From Cytidiella melzeri (taxonomy: Eukaryota > Basidiomycota > Agaricomycetes > Polyporales > Irpicaceae), in the NCBI GenBank assembly GCA_022592445.1, contig JABYQR010000046.1, positions 62,001 to 126,000 of the forward strand: a stretch of DNA of 64,000 bases. The letters are read 5' to 3'. Position numbers and translations under genes: made by a program. The notes beneath the pieces were generated by a model. That model ran no database searches and was not told where the DNA came from. It saw nothing but the letters and a program-made list of their open reading frames with translations. Shown here in pieces: positions 22,490 through 33,362 of this stretch. Every line of letters starts with the position of its first letter. Position 1 is the stretch's first letter.

Positions 22490-23306
22490 ACATATTTACC
22501 ATAATATCAAATGCTCGACGCTTGTATTACCGTAGATGGAAGGTGGCCAAATTCACTAGGTGACTTTTGTGAATATTGACCGTAGAAAAAATCTGTTTCA
22601 GGGTTTTCATCAAAGCTATCAATTGTCTAGAAAGAATATTGTTCACTGCTAAAATACGAGTCTTAGTTTTGCTGTAAGCGGCGACTAAGTGAAGCGCTCC
22701 TTAGGTCAACAACTGTAAGCTATTAATTTACACTTTCCCTGTTTTGGATTTATTTGTTCACACTACGGAGGCAGAGATGTCAAAGCAAATAATTGAGCAT
22801 CAAGAGGTTGGTTTTGAGCGCGGAGCACTGTAGAAAGGGTCCAGCACAATGTATGACATGTAGTGTATAGGATTATACAAAGCCATATAACCCTTCCCAT
22901 TCAAGCTGCCAAAGACGAAGAATGGTACGCGTTGAGTAGCAGGACAAGAGGTAAAAGCCCCGTCGACAGCGTTGTTCGCTAACCAGGTAGGAGACGTGAA
23001 TGCACAATGGGTTCGGAGTAGGGATAGCGTGACCTTCAATGGTTCGAAGCGCTTGGACCCTTTGCTGAAGAGCCGCCTTTCAATTTGTGCCGTCCAGTCT
23101 TGCACGATATTTCCGGAAAGGCGAGTGGAGTTTCCTGCGCACAACGGACGATCGTTAACTGCAGTAGCCAGGTGGTTGCAGGCCATGTGAGGGAGCTTGT
23201 ACTGACGCGCGAGCTGGTATCTCGCTGATGTTATTTTTTATATCACTACGTTTTGCTATCACATAGCCAAAATACATAACCAAGATAACTTACTATGTTG
23301 GCCGGG
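22490..23306. other. Intergenic, boundary between repeats and host genes
   Basis: This mostly serves as spacer. A 128-codon minus-strand frame (23186-22800) starts 121 bp after the Rsc7-like stop. It has no recognisable motif and is probably 3' UTR or chance. Confidence 0.4.
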
Positions 23307-25220
23307 TCAAGTTTCCATGTCCGTCTGAAGTGTCTGAACCATCTGGAGTGCCTGCAGTCGATAACGTTCCTCTTCTCCAGGTATGGGAAGCTCGAGGACG
23401 GTATCAACGGAAGCCAATCCCCAAGCGCCGCTGCCGACTTTAGTCCCACTGAGAACCGGCTTTGAGTCATTTACATACTCCCAACGACTTCTCGTCGGTT
23501 GTGTGTCGGAGCGGTCTGGCTATCAATTAGCAAGGTCAACGTGCGCAGACGAACAGGTGCTTACAAAACACTAGGCCAGTCTGCGGCTCATACACGCCCA
23601 TAGGCGCATGTGCCGTTGACCTCTGTCGTTTACTACGTAGAGTCTCAATATCTGGCGAGTCTTGAGCTGCCCTCTTCCCGCGTTCGAGATCGCTACCGGT
23701 ATCGACACCTCCTGCGGGCTTCAATGCGGCCTTTCTCAACGTCTGCCACTCCTCCCCCATTTCTAACGTCCTCTGGGCCGCGACAAACATCCAATTTTCT
23801 TCGTTGAGGCCGTCTCTGTTGAGCATGGACCTCTTAACTGCATTCAGTGGGCCCTCGCTGTATGGACCCCAGCCTGAGCCTCCGAAGATTGTCGTGGTAC
23901 CACCGGCACGATACATACCCGACGACATTCCCCCTCGCTCTTGTTTGCCTGAATCCCGCGTCGAGCTGCCTGCAAGAAGCGCTGCTTCCGCCGCAATCGT
24001 AGAGGTGTCTTGCAGTTCACCAACGGGATCTCCTGCTTTGAGACCTCTAGCGGCGAGCTCCTCTAGAACCCTGTCCTCATTATAATCGTCAACAATCCAT
24101 CGGCCGTCTGAAGAGCTTGCTCAGCGTGTGAACAAGGCGTAGAGAGAGACGTTTGTACATACTGAGGATCATCTTCGCGCCGTGGAGCTTGTACGCACTT
24201 CGTGCGGTTATGAGTGTGACGCTGCGCGTGCGTAAATGTGAGCCAAGCTTTCCTGCGTCGATGAGGAAGTCTTTTTCCCATTGCGTCGCGTTGAGTTTGA
24301 GTGCAAGCGGATTACGACGGAAGTAGTACAGTGAGTCTCGGAAGCCAGAACTACGCGCCGCATCGATAGCGAGCATGTATTTGCGCTCTGGATGCCGGCT
24401 GGGTAGCACAAACGTCTGCGCCTTGAACTGTCGACCTAATGGAACTCAGACAATGCGACGCATAGATAGAGGGCAGCACCGTACCTCCGAGCAAATTTCC
24501 TTCATAGTCAATCTTCTCGTCGCCGTTCGGGAGGTTCTCAGTCACGTATTCGTCGCCTTCAATAAAGTATGCTTTGCCACCAATTCGACGGAAGTGTTTG
24601 ATAGACCCATCTTCGCCTTTTTCCACTTCAATCACAGGTTCCTCATCCCTGTCGCGCCTACTGCGTGTGGTTAGGCGTCCTCTCCCTCTGCCACGCCCTC
24701 TTCCACGCCCGCGTCCGCGAGGTGTGCCGCTAACTGAGCCCCTTGGCCTTCCTCTTGGCCTCCCTCTCCCTCTTCCCCGAGTTGGTTTAGCGACCTCTTC
24801 GTCCCCGTCCTCGTCTCGAGGCGTGCCAACTTCTTCACCCTCCTCCGACCCTTCGTTTCCCTCCTCACCATCCACGTCAATCTCGTTTTGCTCGACTTCC
24901 TCCTCAACTCCTTGCATTTCCGAAACTGGATCCATTGCAGCTTCCTCTCCGTCCAGCTCGGTTTGTGCGCGACTCGTCAGCGCCGACTCGCCCTGTTCTT
25001 CACCATCAATATCTGCGAGTTCGGTTTCGTCGTCTTCGTCGACCGTGGCATCGTCGTCCGGTGTTTCGTCTCGTGGCGCAGCTGCCGGACGAGGCCCTAT
25101 TCGTATGGTGGGTCGCGCTGGTTGAGCTGCGGCTACTCGTCCTCGACCATTGCCCCGCGAGCTGCCTCCCCTGGGCTTTATGACAATCTTTCCAGAAGAT
25201 TTTGAACCTTTTGGTGGCAT
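23307..25220 (-). CDS. Rsc7/Npl6-like chromatin-remodelling complex subunit
   Basis: Exons on the minus strand are 25220-24485, 24435-24163, 24107-23565 and 23515-23307, with introns of 49, 55 and 49 bp, giving about 586 residues. I chose the ATG at 25220 (MPPKGSKSSGK); another lies in frame 15 bp upstream. The N-terminal half is low complexity: acidic runs, then RGRGRPRGRPRG repeats like AT-hooks. The conserved Rsc7/Swp82 (CRC_subunit) domain follows: YVTENLPNGDEKIDYEGNLL, ERKYMLAIDAARSSGFRDSL, TARSAYKLHGAKMIL and NGRWIVDDYNE. The C-terminal GVYEPQTGLVFYRSDTQPTR and GAWGLASVDTV are also typical. In yeast such proteins belong to the RSC/SWI-SNF nucleosome remodellers. It is divergently arranged with the DUF1308 gene, so they may share a promoter. 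Confidence 0.85.
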
Positions 25221-25409
25221 CCTAAGTCTTTGCAAAAGCTGAGATGCGTTCGACAGAGTTTGAGAAAGCGGTAGGGTTCAGATTTTAAGCGCTAATAAGT
25301 TATGCGAACCGAACCAATTACTGATGAACCAATGAACCAGCTTGCGAGCCGCCACTTTCTGCGCGAGGCCCCTCGTTGTCGTCCTCGCCCTCGAGTCTCA
25401 ACAGCGCGT
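25221..25409. promoter_or_regulatory. Divergent promoter region between Rsc7-like and DUF1308-like genes
   Basis: Only 189 bp (or 81 bp if the upstream ATG at 25302 is used) separate the two start codons. No clear TATA box is seen. The short head-to-head spacing suggests a shared nucleosome-depleted region. Confidence 0.45.
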
Positions 25410-27229
25410 ATGAACGGTCACACCGACCTGCATGCCCTACGATCCCAGCTGAGAGATGTCTATGCATCAATAACGACATTCAGACCCCCTGTGGCCCACC
25501 CACCTATTATTGATTCATCTGTTGACCTTGTCAACGGCGATGGACCGCGGCAAGATTCGGTACGCGGGTTGCGGAAGCTGAAGGAGTCTGTCAGAAGGGA
25601 CCTTGACATATTGGAGAAGGTAGGTGTATATTGCAGTCATGCTTCAAGAAAGTCCGGCATTGATGGAAATCGCACCCTTAGTAGTTTCTCGCAAACCCAA
25701 ACAATGCTGGCGCTCCCGCGTTGTCTACAAATGCGCCATACTTGATTGCTGTTTGGAAAGAAGTGCTCCATGCTGAACACCCTGTGGTCGCCGTATGGGA
25801 CACTTATTCCGAGCACGGAACGCCCCTCCATCCTCGCAGGCGGAACACGCCGAAGGAGGCGGGTGTCAAGGTCGACGTCGTGGCAGATGGAGGAAGGCAT
25901 TGGACGAGGGTAAATACGTAGGTGATTCTTTGACGACTCACTATACATGCTCACATGCTCCATAGCACAAAGAACTCGCGCCTGCTTGCGGAATTTCGCG
26001 AGATTGATTCGTTTTTGACAGAGTCCGAGTCGGACGAAGACGAAGACGACAGTGCGCATCATCTTCCGACCTCGGCGCAGAAAGATTTCGATAATACTGT
26101 TCTTCGCATGGGAAAGTCTTTGCTTGCAGCTGCGAGAGAGAACCCTCTTCCTGGTACAATGAAGATCCCTACTATTACCATGCGGCTCACGCGACTGAAA
26201 CCGTTTCCAACCGATGAGAAAGAGCATGACCCTCGCATAGCACAGACTATCCAGGAACTGCGGGATCTCGGCATTGATGTGCGACTAGGAGAACATCGCG
26301 ACCCGGTCGCAGTCACAGAGGCAGAGGTTAACACGGTTCACGCGGCTCCTCCATGGAAACCTACAATGTCCATCAACCTTGACTTGTCCGCTCTCATCGC
26401 CATAGTTTCAGACCTCACACATGCACCGTTGTCCACTTCCACGGAGGACTCCGAAACTCGCTTCACGCATAGTCTTCAGTGGAAGAATAGGCATGCTGAT
26501 GATCAGACGGGCGAAGCCAGACCGTCAAGAGCCCTAATTCAACAAGCACTCCAAGAGATGGAGCATTCACTCTTCCAGGAAATATCCGACCGGACCTCAC
26601 ACTCTGCAACAACCTCGCAGCTCGAGTTCTGGACCACACCCGAGGCTCGAGACCGATGTCTGCAGATTGTAGGCACAGTGGGCGGATCAAGAGAGAAGCG
26701 GCGTGCAGAGATCCTGTTTGCTGCTCACACAGACCTCGAACAAGCCGAAAAAGATTTCTGGCGCAACTCCCGATATCCCACAGGCTACATACCTCTCCTT
26801 CCCGTCAGACTATTACCCTCCGGCGAGCCGAAGCAGAGCATAACGTCGCGCGAATTTCTTTCCCCTTTCTTCCTATCGCTGGCGAAGACATGTTGCGATA
26901 TCCTCGCACAAGAAACGATACCCCTTCCCGATCCGTTTTTAGGGGGAGAGGACGAGATTCAGCGTGCGGCCGTGATGAGACCCAGCACGCGGCTGACGGC
27001 ACATACTGTACGGAGTATGCTTTGGGGAGCCACTAAAGGGTGGACGACGCTCACTGCTAACAAGACAAGTGTGAAGGCGCTTTTGAAAGATCTCAGGGCA
27101 GCAAGAAACGGGGCGCTGTGGGATGAGAACGACACGCAAGGTTTGAAAGAATATCCGTCGGAGGTTGCTGCGATCTGGATAGTTGACCCGCGTAGTCTCG
27201 CGGAAGGTATGCAAGCGGATATCAGATGA
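25410..27229 (+). CDS. DUF1308 (C7orf25/UPF0415-like) protein
   Basis: Exons 25410-25619, 25685-25917 and 25966-27229, introns 65 and 48 bp, about 568 residues. The ATG at 25410 (MNGHTDLHAL) was preferred; an in-frame ATG at 25302 would add 36 residues. The N-terminal helical part is followed by NAPYLIAVWKEVLHAEHPVVAVWD and VDVVADGGRHWTRVN, hallmarks of the DUF1308 family, in which this region forms a PIN-like fold. The C-terminal half carries the second DUF1308 region (PTITMRLTRLKPF, EILFAAHTDLEQAEKDFW). The molecular role of the family is not established. An acidic run (ESESDEDEDD) lies in the third exon. Nothing looks broken. Confidence 0.75.
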
Positions 27230-27595
27230 CAAGCTGTACTGTTGGCAATGTGATGGGTTCGAAAATATCTTGTGAATGCCTTCCAGCCTCGAGACATGCA
27301 TAACATGGAATCAGTCGCTACGGCATACAAGAGCGACGAGCAGGTATGAGACTGGATGGTCGGAACATACACGGCCGTGATTTCTTGCATGTTTCGTGAG
27401 TGGTGCTATATGCAATGTATAGTATTCCATTCTTGCGAAGTAGGCATGCATTGACATGGTCGTAATGACCTGTTACAGCGAACTGTGCCAAGCTGCTCAA
27501 GTCTTCGGCTGTTAACACTTTATTCGATTGCTCGCGCCCAAGTCGCTCACAATAATTCCTGTCCATGTGAAGTCGTCCAGCACGAACTTCATTCG

Positions 27596-28614
27596 TCATA
27601 TAGTCTGGTGTTGATACATGTACATACCTGACAGTTGCAAGCGCGATTTGCAAGGTCAGCACTGATAAATTGGCCTCGAATCTGGAGCGAACTTACCCCA
27701 AGTCTGATTTTGGCTTGACCACACATCAATAAAGCAGTTGCTGTTCTCTGGAGCACACGAGAGCCCAAACGACTGGACGCTCCCCAGCTCGCACGGGAAC
27801 TGAGAGAGCGTCACCTCGGAGCCAGGTTTGGCGGCGAACGTTCCGACGAGCTGCTTGCACGGCGGTCGGTTGGACCACGAGAGCTTGCTGAGGTCAATCA
27901 TCCCAGCGGTGTCGAGTTCACAGACATTTATCAACACTTGCTCGTTATCTCCACGGAACATGTATGGGTCTAACAGTGTTTTGTCGTCTAGAGCGGGGAG
28001 TCTCAAAGCCAGCTGGCACGACTCCATCCCGAAGTCGATCACTCTGAACTGGTAAACCATGTTCAACTAAACAACAACAGTGACTCTTGAGACACTTAGT
28101 GCAGCAATGGACGCCGAAGAACTTACGTTTTCGGACAGAAGGAGGTGGTGGTCTGGGATAGCCATGCGGCCGTACGGTGTAAGCTGCAGGTGCTCTTCCA
28201 TCGGAGCAAGCTTGAGTGGTTGCGCGCGGTCGACTGAGCCAACCAGTCGCGGAAGGTTGAGGATAGGCTCGTGGTATGAAGACTGTACGAGGTTGAAACG
28301 AGGGTCGTATAGCTCGTCGAGGCCATAGTACGGATTCCGGTATTCGAGCTCCACGTGGCTGCTGTCGTCTGAGAGTAACAGCTTCGCGATGTAGCTGTAG
28401 ACGACAACGTCCAGCAGTACGAACCCACAGAGCAGGAAGGTGACCCATCGTATAGTTGTGTTCCCTCTTGTCGACTTGGTTTCTGGAGTGGGCTCTACAA
28501 TGTGGCTGTCAGCGAGGAGCCTGCAGCAATAACGCTCCACACACCTTTCTCGAAACCTGTGGGACTCACTGTGCCGTTGAGAAGACCGACCGACTCTTCG
28601 TGACGGATAGACAT
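27596..28614 (-). CDS. But2 C-terminal-domain-like single-pass membrane protein
   Basis: Minus-strand exons 28614-28570, 28492-28127, 28066-27697 and 27627-27596, introns 77, 60 and 69 bp, 270 residues. It starts MSIRHEESVGLLNG. A membrane segment WVTFLLCGFVLLDVVVYSYI follows near residues 27-46, then NPYYGLDELYDPR. The second half, YQFRVIDFGMESCQLALRLP and SNCFIDVWSSQNQTWGMYMYQ, matches an agaricomycete family usually labelled with the ubiquitin-like-binding But2 C-terminal domain. The topology suggests a short cytosolic tail and a lumenal or extracellular globular domain. Function is unknown. Confidence 0.7.
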
Positions 28615-29854
28615 GGCGGAGGGTGAGAAGGAGGTGCGGAGGTGCGGTGGGAGAGGAGAGTGTGTGCAAGGCAGCACAAGACCGGTGCAACTGCGCGTTG
28701 CACTGGGAGACTTGAAATGACGGATCCTTTGTGGCACCTGGACATACAAGCTCGATCAGACATCTGCAACCTAGAATGCGCACAATAGCAGTGATCCCAT
28801 CATACCTGATCATAACGCGAACCCCCCCCCCCCCCATCTCTTTGAACAATGGTCTCATGGAATGTTTTGTGCTGACATCGGGTGCGGAGATTCAGGTGAG
28901 ATTGCCAATTTATCCTCAATTGCTGTACTAGTTGCGTCAAGAGGAGTCCTGGAGCTGCTTCCGAAAGATAATTGTGTACATAGCAGCCTGCACCTTGCTC
29001 GCATTCATCAAAGTTCTGAGGCCATCATGCAGTGCATGCATATGATCTTGTATAAAGTGACGGGCCTGGGAGGCCTCAATTACCCTGAGCGTGTGGCATG
29101 TGTGGTAGGGGCGTGTAGTAGATTTAACCGGCAGGGAAGCATAAAGGAAAGAACATACTGATCATGGAGAACCTTGCGTATAGTGCAGACAAAAAGCTAC
29201 GGAGGCTATCGCAGCTTGTGTCGCCAGATACTGGGCTTCAATGGGCCTGTCAGAGAAAGTAACCGCAGTGTGAAAATGTGCCTACATGTAGTTATACGCA
29301 GCCCGGAGTAAACTGTCACGGTCAGAAAAAAATTACTTACACCGCCATACTGTGTGGTGACAGAGTAGGGCGAGGAGAACCATATGCATGTGAGGGTCCG
29401 AAGCAGGACCATTGTCGGTATTATCCCTGCGCGCAGCACGTAGAACTCAACATAATTTTTGCTTGTAGGTATCCTGTACCTGATCAGAAACATTACTTAC
29501 TATTCACGACAAGCTACTGTCGTTCGGACGCAATACACATGAATCGGAAAAAGCAGAAAGACAAGACAATTCGCGCTATATCGATAGGGAAAAGAGAAAA
29601 AAATCTACAACTACGTCTACTACACATTCAATGGGAAAAAGGCGACACAGAACCTGCACCACGAGATTGAAGTTTCTCTACCCTCTAGAGCCATGATCGT
29701 CATTACGACCTCACCTTTACCCCGCGCGTTCGAGGTGCATGTCTATGTCGACAGAGTAACTCTCTATATATTTTTGCTGTGACCATCGAAGCCTGCAGTC
29801 ACAAGCAATGAGACGACCATCCGCTTTCAATCATGGACACAGTACGCAACGTAT
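28615..29854. other. Intergenic, nothing recognised
   Basis: This contains a 14-C homopolymer at 28822-28835. Frames on both strands lack motifs, and no splice-able coding series was found. Confidence 0.4.
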
Positions 29855-30480
29855 TCAACGACGCCCATTGACTAATATCCCAGTGTCGGAATGTTGCGGC
29901 GCCCGAACCGCGACATACTTGTCTGCACAGATTGCATGAGTTCGACAAGTACAACTGCGCAAAGAGTAAAGCTTACTTGTTTTCGTAGGGGCCGCTATCG
30001 CGACGCAAGAGAGTAATGACAAGATGACCGTGCTGAGAAGGGTTGGAGTACGCATTGCGAACAGAGCGGTCGGGGCGAGGAGTTGATTCTTCCCCTGCTC
30101 ACCTCTGGTTTTGTATCAATTTCTGGCACGCGTTGCCCACTCGTTTTCCATATTCCTGAGATCCAAGTACATGATCAGGACCCTGCCTGATGCCCGGCAT
30201 TATAACAACAATGCATGTGGTATTATTTGCTGCAGATTTACGCTGTGATGCGTACGCATCATATGTGTCTCTGGTGCAAACAGCGGCCCTTCGCTGATCC
30301 TACGAACGTGTCAGCCAATATTATCTACACCCTGACCGTGATGTATCGGTGTCTTTACCATTATCATTCCAGGCATCAACGCTTTAGGGTGCAAAACACC
30401 AGCAAAGACAATAAGCAAAGTTATCCTACGCAAAGATCGAGTAAGTCAGCAGTGTTTTCACTACACGATGTCACCGATAT
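29815..30480. repeat. Direct duplication, left copy
   Basis: It shares long stretches with about 32311-32770: the signal-peptide ORF, its upstream region and further blocks such as GATGTATCGGTGTCTTTACC versus GATGCATCGGAGTCTTTACC. Divergence is considerable, so the duplication is not recent. The LINE ORF1 element lies between the copies. Confidence 0.55.
29855..30055 (-). CDS. Tiny signal-peptide-bearing ORF, copy 1 (with intron)
   Basis: ATG at 30055. The predicted signal peptide MRTPTLLSTVILSLLSCVAIAA is followed by PTKT. A GTAAGC donor (29976) and an acceptor before 29871 define a possible 105-bp intron, giving a 31-residue product ending INGRR. Read without splicing the frame is 66 codons. 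The same signal peptide occurs in copy 2 at 32440. The family is unknown; it may be a small secreted peptide gene or a relic. Confidence 0.4.
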   Translation of the reverse strand: MRTPTLLSTVILSLLSCVAIAAPTKTSKLYSLRSCTCRTHAICADKYVAVRAPQHSDTGILVNGRR

Positions 30481-30628
30481 TGCGTACCTCAGGCTTCTCA
30501 AGGTTGGGCTTTCGTTCCGACTTGTCGCACGCATTAAAAGTGAAGTTTTGGTTATGACAAGTAAGGCCAATAGAGTTGCGTCTAGGTAATCTTCAGACTA
30601 TGGTGAAAGGGAAAAAAGAAATCTAGTT

Positions 30629-32077
30629 ATGACAGCCTACAGTAGTGAGCAGTTTGTCGCTGGCACAGAACCGGTCGCAGTCTCTGTCAATGAGGCCCGC
30701 ATAGACCCTGCCATCAACCAGCTGTCGGCTGCGCTGAAAAATGCTGCCGACGCTTTCAATCAAATCACCTCGCTGCTCACTGCGCAGCAAGAACTCATCA
30801 AGTCCGCCTCTCGCTCGCCCGACTCTGGACTTACCTTCGACTCATTCTTCAACTCCCTGAAGGCTCTAACATTTGTGTGGAACCGTTCAACTCCTGCGCG
30901 CTTCAAAGCGCCAAATCCACTGCCCACAAACCCACCGTCGACTCAACATGTGGACACCACCTCATCTCTCCCTCAACCCCATGCAGCTCTGCCTGCCTCT
31001 GGCTCAGTCACACAAATGCGTGTTCCTAACGCTAAGGTCTCCAAAGGTGACCCACTTTCCATGGCCAAGGTCCTCGCCTCAGCCCTCCCTGCCGCTTCCA
31101 CTGCAGAGGTCATTGACTTGGCCTCGAAGCTCACCACCCCACCGCGACCCAAACCTAAGGTTGCACGCACTCCAAAGGGGCTTGCATGCTCAATAACCCT
31201 CCGCCCGCTTGCTCCAGTCAACCTTGCCACCCTGCCAAGTGACTATCTACTCAGTGCCGCTTGGCATAGCTATGTCGCTCAGGCCTGTCCTCAACAGGTC
31301 CAGGACGGCTCCCTTCCGCAATTGTGTTCTGCACGCTGGATTCCGGGCATTGGAATCCGGCTCACTTTCTCCACCAAGCCAGCAGCCATTGCTGATGACA
31401 TCTGCTCAGGCTTCACCCGCTCCGACTTCCTCCCAACACTGAAGTCCATTCCCTTTGCCACTGAGCGCTTCCAGTTCCGCAACACTGTCTTCTACAAGCG
31501 GGTTGCACTCTCCGGTCGTCAGGGTACATGGACCACACCTGAGTCTGCCCTCCCCACTCTCTCCTACCACATCAAGTCATCCCCGGTCTGGAAGGACATT
31601 CCCATCATTGGATCACCTCGCTTGCACATTCCAGCTCACTCACCAGGCTTTGGTATAGTCTATGTCGATTTTCATGACAATGCCAAAGGTTCCAACCTCA
31701 AGGCCATCCTCAAAGAGCCGATTTACCTTGGTGCCGCTGGGTGCTTGGCTCATGCAGCCCAAGCAACCAACTTCCGACCTCTGGTTCAGAGGTGCTCTAT
31801 TTGCCAACGCTGGGGGCACTCAGCAGCCATTTGTCGGTACACCTCTATGAGGTGTGTCATCTGTACTGGCCCGCATGACGAGCGTCGTCATCTGGCCCTT
31901 GCCCCATCTTCCGCAGTCACATGCTTCAACTGCAAGGGAGCTCACCGCTCCGACTCGAAGGAATGTTCATTTTTTATTCACAGGCGTGATCCTGAATGGA
32001 TTCGCAGCCACCAACCTGATTTGCACAGTTCAGTCCCTGATGGAGGAAGGAAGAAGGGAAAAAAGCGTGCTCCATAA
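30629..32077 (+). CDS. LINE ORF1 (gag-like, three zinc knuckles), intact
   Basis: An uninterrupted 482-codon frame from ATG 30629. The first ten residues (MTAYSSEQFV) come from flanking host DNA and the target duplication; LINE sequence starts at 30659. The protein has a helical N terminus (INQLSAALKNAADAFNQI), a Pro/Ser-rich linker and a C-terminal block of cysteine motifs: CSICQRWGHSAAIC, CVICTGPHDERRH and CFNCKGAHRSDSKEC, then a basic tail. This is the usual ORF1 of fungal LINEs, an RNA-binding particle protein. No ORF2 follows. Confidence 0.8.
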   Translation: MTAYSSEQFVAGTEPVAVSVNEARIDPAINQLSAALKNAADAFNQITSLLTAQQELIKSASRSPDSGLTFDSFFNSLKALTFVWNRSTPARFKAPNPLPTNPPSTQHVDTTSSLPQPHAALPASGSVTQMRVPNAKVSKGDPLSMAKVLASALPAASTAEVIDLASKLTTPPRPKPKVARTPKGLACSITLRPLAPVNLATLPSDYLLSAAWHSYVAQACPQQVQDGSLPQLCSARWIPGIGIRLTFSTKPAAIADDICSGFTRSDFLPTLKSIPFATERFQFRNTVFYKRVALSGRQGTWTTPESALPTLSYHIKSSPVWKDIPIIGSPRLHIPAHSPGFGIVYVDFHDNAKGSNLKAILKEPIYLGAAGCLAHAAQATNFRPLVQRCSICQRWGHSAAICRYTSMRCVICTGPHDERRHLALAPSSAVTCFNCKGAHRSDSKECSFFIHRRDPEWIRSHQPDLHSSVPDGGRKKGKKRAP

Positions 32078-32266
32078 ACCTCAGGCAAGCACATGGGCTT
32101 ACCGGAATCTTACGCGACAGCCTTGGTTGTTGCTCGCAGCTTGCAGCTCCTGTCAAATGGGAGCTATCTCAAAGCTTTAATTTGCTCACGTAGGTAGTGA
32201 TTTGTACGCTATCACCTATTTCTGCGCCTCTGGCTCATGCCGGCGCATTATAAATGTTAGTGACTC

Positions 32267-32295
<29 letters not shown>
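30659..32295 (+). mobile_element. ORF1-only LINE insertion with poly(A) tail
   Basis: Target duplication GTGAGCAGTTTGTC is perfect over 14 bp (30645-30658 and 32297-32310). A 29-A tail occupies 32267-32295. The body is ORF1 plus about 190 bp of 3' sequence, with no reverse transcriptase. The perfect duplication, long A tail and open ORF1 indicate a recent insertion moved in trans by another LINE. Confidence 0.85.
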
Positions 32296-32297
<2 letters not shown>

Positions 32298-32308
32298 TGA
32301 GCAGTTTG

Positions 32309-32440
32309 TCAAACGGACGTCCGCTTTCGATCCTGGCTAACGGTACGCACTGGTTCAACGACGTCCCTCGTAGGGCCCGCTATCACTACGCAAGAGAGTA
32401 ATGATAGGATAACCGTACTGAGAAGGGCTGGGGAACGCAT
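32309..32440 (-). CDS. Tiny signal-peptide-bearing ORF, copy 2 (no intron)
   Basis: ATG at 32440; 43 residues beginning MRSPALLSTVILSLLSCVVI and ending in a basic tail DRKRTSV. Homologous to copy 1, but without the roughly 105-bp intron-like segment. The stop codon lies at the edge of the LINE target duplication. Family unknown. Confidence 0.4.
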   Translation of the reverse strand: MRSPALLSTVILSLLSCVVIAGPTRDVVEPVRTVSQDRKRTSV

Positions 32441-32770
32441 GTTTTATACAGCAGCTGTGAATAACAATGGAGGACAGAAAACTGGTGCTCGCTTCCTGTT
32501 CACTCACCTCTGAATTAATAATAAAGACCTGTGCGCACTGCCCTCTCATCGTGCAAGCATTTAGGACCTGAGAAAACACTACCAGTGCATGCAGTATTTT
32601 GCACCCGAATCATCGTCGCATCTCATGGTGGTCCTAGTGCGAGCAGCGACCCCTTCACCGATTCTCCTCCTCACATTTCTCGCCAGTATTGTCTCAACCC
32701 TGGGCGTGATGCATCGGAGTCTTTACCAGTGCCAACTCACAAATGGTACCGCTCCAGGGCCCATATAATG
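32311..32770. repeat. Direct duplication, right copy
   Basis: Partner of 29815-30480. The two segments are separated by the ORF1-only LINE, which inserted at the left edge of this copy. Confidence 0.55.
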
Positions 32771-33215
32771 CAAGATCACAGAATAATGATGCGCGAAGGT
32801 GGAAGAGGACTGAAGTGAAAGTAATACAGTACAGTAGACTCAGTGAGAGCAGCGACTACACGACGGGTTTTGCCGAGAGACGCCAGCGGAGTAGACGCGC
32901 CGACTTTCGCGCGCACGGAAAACGCATTGTCCACAACCACGACCTCCACGCACAGTATTCATATCTCGAAAGTGCATCAGAAACAAGCATCAAATATCTA
33001 GTTGTATGATACATATGCGTAAGTCAATAAGGCCCTCATAATGGAAAGGCCACTGAAAGAATTAACTTGATTAGCGTCTCAGCGGGACACTGCGGTAAAT
33101 TCATGTCAAGTAGTCATACAGCGTGTGCAGAGCAGATGCGTACCTCGTTTGCATAGCTAAACGGTGCTGGTGGGCGGTGGTACCAGAATTGCTGCATCCA
33201 CGCGAACGTGCGGTG

Positions 33216-33362
33216 CTATTGGACCCAACCGATGAATACGATACATCTCCCACTTTGAAAACACGATAGCTCACTGTTTGCTCTGGCAGTCGGCAAAGGG
33301 TTGGCTTCCACAGTGGCTGCAAAAGCGAGCAATGAACAGAGCCAGAAAAAGGTGACGTGCAT
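33216..33362 (-). CDS. Short secreted-protein-like ORF
   Basis: ATG at 33362; 48 residues. The N terminus MHVTFFWLCSLLAFAATVEA reads as a signal peptide with a cleavage site after VEA, followed by NPLPTARANSELSC. It has two later cysteines. An intron may begin at the GTGAGC after RAN, which would change the C terminus. Unknown family. Confidence 0.35.
   Translation of the reverse strand: MHVTFFWLCSLLAFAATVEANPLPTARANSELSCFQSGRCIVFIGWVQ

Noticed and set aside
22800..23186. 128-codon minus-strand frame after the Rsc7-like gene
   Set aside because: No motif, no good splice context and it lies where a 3' UTR is expected; kept only as a remark.
24574..25125. 183-codon plus-strand Ser/Pro-rich frame
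   Set aside because: It is the antisense of the Gly/Arg and acidic repeats in the Rsc7-like gene.
28822..28835. Run of 14 C bases
   Set aside because: Simple homopolymer, possibly length-uncertain, with no associated structure.
30215..30589. 124-codon plus-strand frame
   Set aside because: It lies in the duplicated non-coding segment, lacks motifs and is not kept open in the other copy.
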